Assembly (NCBI GenBank): GCA_903865775.1
Contig: CAIPKZ010000344.1
Location: forward strand, 1 to 56,539
Origin: an uncultured Prolixibacteraceae bacterium
GTDB taxonomy: Bacteria; Bacteroidota; Bacteroidia; Bacteroidales; Prolixibacteraceae
Direction of reading: 5' to 3'
DNA length: 56,539 nucleotides
The position numbers and the translations under genes were made by a program. Shown here piece after piece: positions 27,254 to 34,947 of the stretch; position 1 is the stretch's first letter, and the number at the start of each line of letters is the position of its first letter. A model generated the notes under the pieces. That model saw nothing but the letters and a program-made list of their open reading frames with translations, was not told the origin of the DNA and made no database searches.

Positions 27254-27285
27254 GTGATTTTTCAAATCATTATAAAAACTGAAAA

Positions 27286-28314
27286 ATGAAGAAATTAAAA
27301 CTTGGAGTAATCGGAACAGGACGAATTGGTAAAGTTCATATTGCCACCTTGGTTCAAAGTGTTCCGCAGGCAGAAGTCGTTGCCATTGCCGATATTAATC
27401 CGGATGCTGCAAATGAAGTGGCCAAAGCTTTTGGGATCAGCAACGTATTCGACAATTATTCGGAAGTAATTAACCATCCCGAAGTTGATGCAGTGGTGAT
27501 TTGTTCGCCAACCGACACGCATGCCCAATATATTGTGGCAGCTGCGAAAGCAGGGAAACACATTTTCTGCGAAAAACCTGTTGATCTGTCACTTGAAGTC
27601 ATTCAGGATGCACTTGATGCAGTTGCGAAAGCAGGTGTTAAATTAATGGTAGGTTTTAACCGTCGTTTTGATCCCAATTTTTCAAAACTGAAACAGTTGG
27701 TCGGGGACGATAAAATCGGTAATCCGCACATTCTGAAAATTACTTCCCGCGATCCGGCGCCACCACCGGCCGAATACAGCGCGGTTTCAGGCGGAATGTT
27801 TATGGACATGACCATTCATGATTTTGATATGGCCCGGTACATCGTAGGGAGCGAAGTCACTGAAGTTTATACCAATGCTACCGTTTTGGTCGATCCTGAA
27901 ATTGGCAAAGCCGGTGATGTGGATACAGCAATTATCACGCTGACTTTTGCCAATGGTGCCATTGGAGTAATTGATAATAGCCGCAAAGCCGTTTATGGTT
28001 ACGACCAGCGGGTCGAAATATTTGGATCAAAAGGAATGGCATGCGCGGATAACAATTATCCGGAAAACCACCGCTATTATGCTGCTGACGGTGTTCATAG
28101 TTCATTACCGCTGAATTTCTTCATGGACAGGTATCTCGAAGCTTACGCCAATGAGATGAAAATATTCTGTGATTCGGTGGTCAATGATTTGCCTCTTCCG
28201 GTTTCTGGGATCGATGGTTTAAAATCGGTTGCAATTGCACTGGCAGCCAAAAAATCATACCTCGAAAATCGAAAAGTACTAATATCCGAGATCTTAAAAC
28301 CAGTTCAGGAATAA
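27286..28314 (+). CDS. iolG: Inositol 2-dehydrogenase (Gfo/Idh/MocA family)
   Basis: A 342-residue NAD-dependent dehydrogenase. The Rossmann motif is 'LGVIGTGRIGKVHIATLV'. 'AGKHIFCEKPVDLSLE' carries the conserved Lys-Pro, and 'GGMFMDMTIHDFDMARYIVG' carries the catalytic Asp and His. 'GFNRRFDPNFSKLKQLV' is typical of inositol dehydrogenases. It oxidises myo-inositol to scyllo-inosose, the first step of the pathway, and is the last catabolic gene before susC (76 bp gap). An inosose isomerase or scyllo-inositol dehydrogenase role cannot be excluded, but context with iolE, iolD, iolB and iolA is strong. Confidence 0.92.
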   Translation: MKKLKLGVIGTGRIGKVHIATLVQSVPQAEVVAIADINPDAANEVAKAFGISNVFDNYSEVINHPEVDAVVICSPTDTHAQYIVAAAKAGKHIFCEKPVDLSLEVIQDALDAVAKAGVKLMVGFNRRFDPNFSKLKQLVGDDKIGNPHILKITSRDPAPPPAEYSAVSGGMFMDMTIHDFDMARYIVGSEVTEVYTNATVLVDPEIGKAGDVDTAIITLTFANGAIGVIDNSRKAVYGYDQRVEIFGSKGMACADNNYPENHRYYAADGVHSSLPLNFFMDRYLEAYANEMKIFCDSVVNDLPLPVSGIDGLKSVAIALAAKKSYLENRKVLISEILKPVQE

Positions 28315-28390
28315 TCCTGAACCCGGGTTTTGAAAGATTATACTATACGATCAATTTAACTATTTAATTTTTACAACTAATTTTTAAATT

Positions 28391-31300
28391 ATGAAATGGA
28401 AATCTATTATTAAAAAGAAGACTGCCCTTCTACTGATTATTGGGGCTGTTGTATTCTCTCCCGGATTGCATGCCAATGCACTTCAAGGGCAAAATGATTC
28501 CGGAATCCAAAGTAATGTCCCACTGAAGATTGCGGGAAAGGTTACTGATTCAAAAGGTGAGGCAATTCCGGGCGTAAATGTTATCGTGAAAGGTACTAAC
28601 ATTGGAATTGTTACCGATTCGAAAGGCCAGTTTACTATTGAAGTCCGCGATAATAAAGCAATATTGGCATTTTCCTTTGTAGGTATGAAAACGCAGGAAA
28701 TAACTGTTGGAAATCAAACTTTACTAACGGTTGTTCTTACCGAAGATGCCGTTGGAATTGATGAAGTAGTTGCCATTGGTTATGGTACACAAAAGAAAGC
28801 CGATCTGACTGGTTCTGTTGCTACTATAGCATCTGAAAAACTGACTCAGGGGATTAACCAATCGGTAAGCCACGCTTTGCAAGGTCAGGTATCTGGAGTT
28901 ACAGTTATTCAGAATTCCGGTGAACCTGGTGGAGGCGTAGAAATAAGAATCAGAGGTGCAGGCTCAATCAATGATAATAGCCCACTGTATGTTGTGGATG
29001 GAATAATTGGAGGAATAAATAATCTTAATCCGTCTGATATTGAAAGTATGACCGTGCTTAAAGATGCTGCTTCTGCTGCAATATATGGTTCCCGTGGTGC
29101 TAACGGAGTTATTATTGTGACGACTAAAAAAGGAAAAAAGAACCAGAAAACTTCAGTTTCTTTTAATACCAGCCAAGGTGTACAGCAAGCATGGAAGATG
29201 CCAACATCATTATCTGCTGAAGATAGAAATATGATACACAAAGAAGCTTTGACCAATGATGGCACTGCTACCAGCGAATCAATCTGGAACTATTATAATG
29301 ATCCGAAAAATGCAGTTACCAGAACTGATTGGTTTAAAGAGGTATTGAAACCTGCCTATATTTCAAACACAGACTTTAGCATTCAGGGTGGCGGTGAAAG
29401 TTCAAATTACCTGTTCAGTCTGGGATATCTGAACAACAACGGTATTGTTACCGGAACAAACTACAAAAGATATAACGTAAGGTTTAACAGCCAGCACGAG
29501 ATTGCCAAAAACTTAACTTTTGGAGAAAATTTCTCGGTGGTTGTTAATGAGCAAAAAGGTGCCGATACGCGTGGAGGGTACGATGGAGTATTGAGCTCAG
29601 CTCTTTTCAATATGCGCAATACCCCAGTATGGGTCGACCAAGCCAATCTGATTTATGGGACTCCTTCAGGAGACTTTCCAAATCCAGTTGCGTCTCTGAA
29701 TAGTCGGGATATGTCTCAGAAAAACAATGGATTTGGCGGAAACGCATATCTGGAATATAAATTTTTGAATTTCCTTACTCTGAAAACAGATTTAGGATAC
29801 AATTGGGGATCAGGGAAAAATAAGAACTTCAAATCAATTGCAATTGGCGGAGGCCGCGGTTTGGATCAGAATAGTTTGAACGAAAATTACAGTACCTCTC
29901 AAACCTGGGTATGGAATAATACTCTAGCATTCGATAAACGTTTTGACAAACATCATTTGGCTGTACTTGCCGGGATGTCAATGGAATCAGGCATCTATGA
30001 ATGGCTGGCTTCCGGAACTGCCAAGAATTTCAGTAACGAAAGCCCTGCATTGCGCTATTTTAACAATGGTGGAACCTTCCCCGATCACGTGACAGGAAGT
30101 GCCGATGATTATGCCTTACAAAGCTATTTTGGACGGGCAAGCTATGAGTTTTCAGACAAATATCTGTTTGCTGCCAATATTCGGGCAGATGGTTCTTCTA
30201 AATTTCCTTCTGATAAACGATGGGGAGTGTTTCCTTCCTTTTCAGGTGGTTGGAGAATTTCCAATGAGGATTTTTTCAGTGGTTTAACCAACACTATTTC
30301 AGATTTAAAACTAAGAGCAAGTTGGGGTCAGTTGGGAAATGACAAAATTCCCAATTACCAGTATTACAGTACAGTAAGCACTGTTGAATCACCAACGCTT
30401 GGTGGAAATTCATTCACAGCGGTGGCTCAGAACCGATATGCCAATCCAAATATTCAATGGGAAGTTACTACCCAGACTGACCTTGGAATTGATGCAAGTT
30501 TTCTGAATAACCGCCTTTCTTTGACAGCTGATTATTTTGATAAGGAAACAACTAACATTTTGGTTCAGGTACCCTTGGTTTCATCGCTGGGCGTTGGAAC
30601 CGCTCCTTACCAGAACTCCGGACAAGTTTCAAACAAAGGTTATGAACTTGGAATTACCTACCGAAACATGGACAATGAATTTAAATATTCAGTTACCGCA
30701 AATGTTTCACACGTTGCCAATAAGTTAGTAACATTTGGTGTTGCCGGCGATAAGGAAATATTCGCTGCAAACTACAAAAATGTCTATGTTGGAAGAATTG
30801 CTGAAGGTCAACCTTTAGGGCACTTTTATGTACTCAATGCATTAGGCCTTTTTCAGGACCAAAGTGAGATTGATAATTACAAAAATGCCTCCGGAAATAA
30901 AATTCAACCCTATGCTGTTCCGGGTGATGTCAAATTTGAAGACCGGAACAAAGATGGTGTAATTGGAGCCAACGACCGTTTCAATGCTGGGAGCAGCTTC
31001 CCGGCCCTTACTGCTTCTCTGAATTTTAATGCAGATTATAAAGGATTTGACATGAGTATGTTATGGGATGGAACTCAGGGAAATATGATTTTTAACGGAT
31101 TAAAGTTAGGCGGAGTATTTATGCAGGGAACCGGGTACAACAATAGTCCTGAAATACTTGATCGCTGGACTCCTCAGAACAAAAGCACAACGGTTCCAAG
31201 AGTTACAATCAACGATTTGAACAGTAATAAAACCTACAGTACGCTCTATCTTGAAGATGGTAGTTATGCACGTTTGAAATACCTGACTTTTGGTTATACT

Positions 31301-31504
31301 TTTGATAAAAATGTCACAGGAGAAAAGATTTCCAAGCTCCGGGTATATCTAACCTTTCAGAATTTGATTACCATAACCAAGTACACAGGATTTGATCCTG
31401 AAATTGGTGCAAACGGTGATTTCAACAACAATATTTATGGTGTTGACCAAGGTGCATATCCTCAGGCAAGATCCTATATGCTTGGCATTAATTTTAACTT
31501 TTAA
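28391..31504 (+). CDS. SusC-family TonB-dependent outer-membrane transporter
   Basis: A 1037-residue SusC/RagA protein. A signal peptide ends near '...SPGLHANA'. A carboxypeptidase-regulatory-like N-terminal domain follows (about 47-125, 'IAGKVTDSKGEAIPGVNVIV'). Next is the SusC signature and plug ('DEVVAIGYGTQKKADLTGSV', 'GSINDNSPLYVVDGI', 'AAIYGSRGANGVIIVTTKKG') and a beta-barrel ending in aromatic residues ('YMLGINFNF'). It imports oligomeric ligands across the outer membrane together with the SusD lipoprotein next door. It lies 76 bp after iolG with no terminator between, so it is probably co-transcribed with the inositol genes. That suggests an inositol-containing ligand rather than free inositol. 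Confidence 0.93.
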   Translation: MKWKSIIKKKTALLLIIGAVVFSPGLHANALQGQNDSGIQSNVPLKIAGKVTDSKGEAIPGVNVIVKGTNIGIVTDSKGQFTIEVRDNKAILAFSFVGMKTQEITVGNQTLLTVVLTEDAVGIDEVVAIGYGTQKKADLTGSVATIASEKLTQGINQSVSHALQGQVSGVTVIQNSGEPGGGVEIRIRGAGSINDNSPLYVVDGIIGGINNLNPSDIESMTVLKDAASAAIYGSRGANGVIIVTTKKGKKNQKTSVSFNTSQGVQQAWKMPTSLSAEDRNMIHKEALTNDGTATSESIWNYYNDPKNAVTRTDWFKEVLKPAYISNTDFSIQGGGESSNYLFSLGYLNNNGIVTGTNYKRYNVRFNSQHEIAKNLTFGENFSVVVNEQKGADTRGGYDGVLSSALFNMRNTPVWVDQANLIYGTPSGDFPNPVASLNSRDMSQKNNGFGGNAYLEYKFLNFLTLKTDLGYNWGSGKNKNFKSIAIGGGRGLDQNSLNENYSTSQTWVWNNTLAFDKRFDKHHLAVLAGMSMESGIYEWLASGTAKNFSNESPALRYFNNGGTFPDHVTGSADDYALQSYFGRASYEFSDKYLFAANIRADGSSKFPSDKRWGVFPSFSGGWRISNEDFFSGLTNTISDLKLRASWGQLGNDKIPNYQYYSTVSTVESPTLGGNSFTAVAQNRYANPNIQWEVTTQTDLGIDASFLNNRLSLTADYFDKETTNILVQVPLVSSLGVGTAPYQNSGQVSNKGYELGITYRNMDNEFKYSVTANVSHVANKLVTFGVAGDKEIFAANYKNVYVGRIAEGQPLGHFYVLNALGLFQDQSEIDNYKNASGNKIQPYAVPGDVKFEDRNKDGVIGANDRFNAGSSFPALTASLNFNADYKGFDMSMLWDGTQGNMIFNGLKLGGVFMQGTGYNNSPEILDRWTPQNKSTTVPRVTINDLNSNKTYSTLYLEDGSYARLKYLTFGYTFDKNVTGEKISKLRVYLTFQNLITITKYTGFDPEIGANGDFNNNIYGVDQGAYPQARSYMLGINFNF

Positions 31505-31515
31505 TCTTTCACAAT

Positions 31516-33012
31516 ATGAATATCATGAAGAAATACATTCAAATCACAGTGATGGCAGTAGTTCTGGCATCTTGTGGAAAAGAATTTCTGAATAAGGAAC
31601 CTCATGAATTTACCGATGCAGTATTTTGGAAAACTGCAGATCAGGCTGAATCAGCTTTAGCTGGGGTTTATACACCGCTTCAGGGTGAAGAAGGCCTTGG
31701 TGGTGAGGAATGGTGCAGTATAGAATCGTTCAGCGATAATGCATACATGAATGATAATTATTCAGATTATATCGCTATGTCAGAATTCCGCGCACTTCAA
31801 AACAACGAAGGTGATCTTAGCCGCAATAGTTATGTGCAGTATTATCAGGCCATCAAAAGAGCAACAGATGTTTTGACCAATGTACCAACCATTACAATGG
31901 ATGCCGCGCAGCAAAAAAGAATTTTAGGTGAAGCCAATTTCTTACTGGCCTTCTCTTATTATCAATTGGCTGCCCGTTATGGAGGTCTTCCTATTTATAA
32001 TTCAACAGATCCTTCAGCCGCACTTACAAGAAAAACAGAAGCAGAAACCTGGGCTGTTATTGAAACTGGGCTTAAAAATGCGACCACTCAACTCGAATGG
32101 GCACATCAGGAGGGTCGTCCAGGTTTGGGCGCTGCCTGGGGTATGCTTGCAAAAGTTTATGCCCATGAAGGTAAATGGAGCGAAGCCAAAACAGCTGCAG
32201 AAACAGTAATCAGCTCGGGTAATCACAGCTTGTTTGCAAACTATGCACAATTGTTCACTATTGAACATGAAAACGAAAGTGAAATTCTCTGGGGACTTGG
32301 CGCCCGATTTGGCTCCTATCCAATCACACCAATCCTGATGTTGCCAAATGATGTTTGGGGTGGAAAGCATCCTGATGCTGTTGGTGCCGGATGGAGATTG
32401 GTGAGTGCAACTGAAGCAATTTACAATGCATATCAGCCCGGCGATCTCAGAAAAGCAGCCAGTGTTGCGAAGAAAGGTGTTGATATCGTAACTTTTAATG
32501 GAACAACTGATACAATTGTGGCTCCGAATAATCAATCTCCAGTGGTGTGCATTAAATACATGTCACCATACGCAGCTGCGTACACCGATTGGGCGGCAGG
32601 ATTAAATGTACCGGCTTTGAGATATGCCGATATTTTATTAATCGATGCTGAGGCGATCATGAATCTTAACGGAGGAGGACCAGGTAACAGGACTACCGGT
32701 GTTTCTGCTGCAGCAGTTCCGTTTAATCTGGTTCGTCAGCGTGCAGGACTCGCCCCGATTTCTGCTCCAACATTCAATAATTTGATGTATGAACGCAGGA
32801 TGGAGCTAGCCTTCGAAGGTGGCGACCGTCACTTTGATCTCGTACGCTGGGGACTTGCAGCTGAAGTATATAATGCACTTTCTGCTGAAGGAACATACAA
32901 ACCAAAACGTACTTTTATCGCTGCAACGCATCGCTTGCTGCCTTATCCTCAGGGTGAAATTGATAACAGTAACGGTTCAATAACCCAAAATCCGGGTTAT
33001 GCAGGCAAATAA
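31516..33012 (+). CDS. SusD/RagB-family glycan-binding lipoprotein
   Basis: A 498-residue partner of the adjacent SusC. A lipoprotein signal is visible ('QITVMAVVLASCGKEFLNKE'), and the Cys becomes the lipidated N-terminus. A second ATG at 31525 is an equally good start. The N-terminal 'FTDAVFWKTADQAESALAGV', helical TPR-like repeats and the C-terminal 'NNLMYERRMELAFEGGDRHF' followed by 'DLVRWG' are SusD hallmarks. 'LPYPQGEIDNSNGSITQNPG' is the standard ending. It binds ligand at the cell surface and closes over the SusC barrel. It is the last gene of the long operon, and a strong terminator follows 21 bp after the stop codon. Confidence 0.93.
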   Translation: MNIMKKYIQITVMAVVLASCGKEFLNKEPHEFTDAVFWKTADQAESALAGVYTPLQGEEGLGGEEWCSIESFSDNAYMNDNYSDYIAMSEFRALQNNEGDLSRNSYVQYYQAIKRATDVLTNVPTITMDAAQQKRILGEANFLLAFSYYQLAARYGGLPIYNSTDPSAALTRKTEAETWAVIETGLKNATTQLEWAHQEGRPGLGAAWGMLAKVYAHEGKWSEAKTAAETVISSGNHSLFANYAQLFTIEHENESEILWGLGARFGSYPITPILMLPNDVWGGKHPDAVGAGWRLVSATEAIYNAYQPGDLRKAASVAKKGVDIVTFNGTTDTIVAPNNQSPVVCIKYMSPYAAAYTDWAAGLNVPALRYADILLIDAEAIMNLNGGGPGNRTTGVSAAAVPFNLVRQRAGLAPISAPTFNNLMYERRMELAFEGGDRHFDLVRWGLAAEVYNALSAEGTYKPKRTFIAATHRLLPYPQGEIDNSNGSITQNPGYAGK

Positions 33013-33032
33013 TAGTTGATCTGTTAAAACTT

Positions 33033-33082
33033 AATACGCTCTTTCCGTGAATCTTTCATAGGGAAGAGCGTATTTTCTTTTC
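33033..33082 (+). terminator. Intrinsic terminator of the symporter-iol-susCD operon
   Basis: AATACGCTCTTTCC and GGGAAGAGCGTATT form a 14-base stem with one mismatch around a 14-base loop, followed by TTTCTTTTC. It lies 21 bp after susD and marks the end of the long plus-strand operon. Confidence 0.85.
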
Positions 33083-33420
33083 AACGAAAGAAATACCAGT
33101 AAATTATTTTAGAAAACAACATTTGGTAATTATCCTGAATCTTTCAGAAGATCAACTATCTTCTGTTTATTGATGCATTTCAAAGACTTATCGTTTCCCG
33201 GGATTAATCAACTTATAAACCATAAAAACTATAAGGGTATGGCTTGAAAACTGTATGGAAAAATAGCTTCAGAAGTCAGGAAATATTATTCGCTCCATTC
33301 AAATGATTAGGCTAATACCACATGATAATTGAGCTCATTACTGCCGTGTTATAAGCTTTAAAAGTAATTATTATGAGCTTAAAATGGTATATTTTGAAAC
33401 GAAATTGTTAAGCATATTAA
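33083..33420. other. Non-coding, AT-rich spacer before recombinase relic
   Basis: There are 338 bp without an open frame of useful length. Short translated pieces such as 'FKDLSFPGINQLINHKNYKG' are interrupted by stops and may be debris of a lost gene, but I cannot identify it. The stretch ends at the GTTGCAAC boundary of relic copy 2. Confidence 0.4.
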
Positions 33421-33776
33421 GTTGCAACTTCCATCTATTAGGGGAGCCATACAGGACAAGAGGTCAGTTTCGACTTCTTGTCTTTTTTTTTGTCCCTCTG
33501 CAAACCTTGCCGGCATTGAGTAAAACCTGAACGGGTGTTGTGTATTCGTAGGTTGCAACTTTTGATTTCTCCAAAACGTTTTTTTCGAAATGATGCAACT
33601 TAATATCTTCTTTCTGGTGTTCCCATCCGATTTCCTGTAATACGACACCAGGTTTTCCAACATAGGAACCGTGTGTTTAATGTATTCCTTGAACGGGGAC
33701 TTATCGGCTTTTAGGTCTTTCAATTTGCAACATAGTCCTACCTGGTCTTTTTCAACACGTTGTTTCATCGTTTGGA
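33421..33776 (-). pseudogene. Serine recombinase 3'-end relic, copy 2 (longest)
   Basis: This is the most complete relic. On the minus strand it reads 'MKQRVEKDQVGLCCKLKDLK', 'SPFKEYIKHTVPMLENLVSY', 'RKKILSCIISKK', then shifts frame (one base lost in a T/A run near 33580) before 'KLQPTNTQHPFRFYS', which in the other copies is 'KVATYEFTTPIQVLL'. This matches the helical C-terminal tail of Bacteroidota serine recombinases ('LLxNLSxYYxxAD...ILGSIFPEKL'). GCAAC motifs occur at 33424, 33555, 33595 and 33727. Copy 1 lacks the 33595-33727 interval and copy 3 stops at 33555, so all breakpoints coincide with this motif. Confidence 0.6.
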
Positions 33777-33811
33777 ATTCTTGAGGTGAGATATGACTAT
33801 CGATTAACTGA

Positions 33812-34838
33812 TTTTGGTGTTTGAACTTTACGAATCGGTTGTATCAGGGCTGGGGCGAGTTTGCCCAGACTGACGGGAACAAATGGCCTGCTTACACCAT
33901 TCCGGTAGGCGCCTGTTTTGCAGGTAACTGGTCTGCAACCAGTCCGGTAGGGAAGAATGAAGTTCAGTTTTCGGCTTCCGATATGTTCCGGTAGACCGTC
34001 CTGGAAGCGGGTGCCAATACTTTTGGCGGCGGAGTTGCATGGGCAACCGGTCCTTATGCCGGGAAAGGCTGGGGAACAGGGGTATTGGATACGCTGGTTA
34101 AAGTCGGGCAATTGATTGAACCCATTGCCAGCTCCATCAAACAAACGCAGCCAGGCACTTCCTTTCCGACAGTTTCTGGAAAAACGATCAACGATTTAAG
34201 TTGGGGAGTAGCCACCCGCTCACTGGACAATAAACTTGAATATATTCATGTACTTAAAGCCCCGAAAGGCAAAATACTAATACTTCCGGTTCCTGAAGAT
34301 GGCAAGTTGTTTGGATCGGCATCGCTGTTGAGAAACAGGAAAAAAGTAACTTTGAAACAAACAGGGAAAGGGGTGGAACTCACCTTGTCTGAGGATGAAG
34401 ATTGGGATCCTTTCAATACAGTTATTCAGCTAACCGTTTCCGGGATGATACCTGTGAAATCGAAGTCCTGTTGGATCAATGATACTGAATTCGATATTTC
34501 ATATGAAGGCCGGGGCTGGGATTACAGCCGCTGGGAGCGGAAGCATGGCGATTACGATAACGACGTGCATGTAACAGCAGTGAAAGGCGATGCGCTACTC
34601 TTTCCTTTTACCGGAACCGGAATTGAATACATTGGCAGTCTGAGCAGCGATCAGGGCAAGTGCGATATCTTCCTGGATGGTATTTTTCAAACAACCGTTG
34701 ATGGTTTTGCAGCCAGGTTACCAGGCACAAAAAGTACTTTTCAGTAAAACCGGGTTAAATAATGGTAAACATCTTCTGAAGATTATGAATTCGGGCACGA
34801 AGTCCTTAGTTTTGGATGCAATAAAAATTTATAAATAA
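33812..34838 (+). pseudogene. Decayed GH29-type alpha-L-fucosidase (C-terminal part)
   Basis: The frame begins mid-protein ('NRLYQGWGEFAQTDGNKWPA'). It meets an in-frame TAG at 33992, where the intact paralogue has the Tyr of 'YKYTVLEAATN', continues as 'TVLEAGANTFGGGVAWATGP' and runs through the ORF track's 220-residue frame ('LSWGVATRSLDNKLEYIHVL'). A frameshift in an A-run near 34728 then moves the last piece 'VLFSKTGLNNGKHLLKIMNS' to another frame, ending at TAA 34836-34838. The TIM-barrel N-terminus with the nucleophile is missing. It aligns with residues about 290-430 of the GH29-like protein at 4585-7743. It lies directly after recombinase relic copy 2, suggesting that the truncation and the relic share a recombination event. 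Confidence 0.85.
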
Positions 34839-34848
34839 ACCGAAAGCT

Positions 34849-34947
34849 ATGAAATGTACATTCACCTTTCTTTTTTTGTTTGGGCTGCTTTCCAGCTTCA
34901 TCTATGGGCAGAATTCCGGCACGAATGCTTTGATTCTAACTATTAAG
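34849..34947 (+). pseudogene. Signal-peptide plus tail relic fused in frame upstream of GH106
   Basis: The 33 codons encode a complete signal peptide ('MKCTFTFLFLFGLLSSFIYG') followed at once by 'QNSGTNALILTIK'. That tail resembles the last residues of the preceding fucosidase pseudogene ('NSGTKSLVLDAIKIYK'), and the DNA also matches (AATTCnGGCACGAA). It looks like a gene whose whole middle was deleted and whose stop was lost, leaving the frame open into GH106. Confidence 0.5.
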
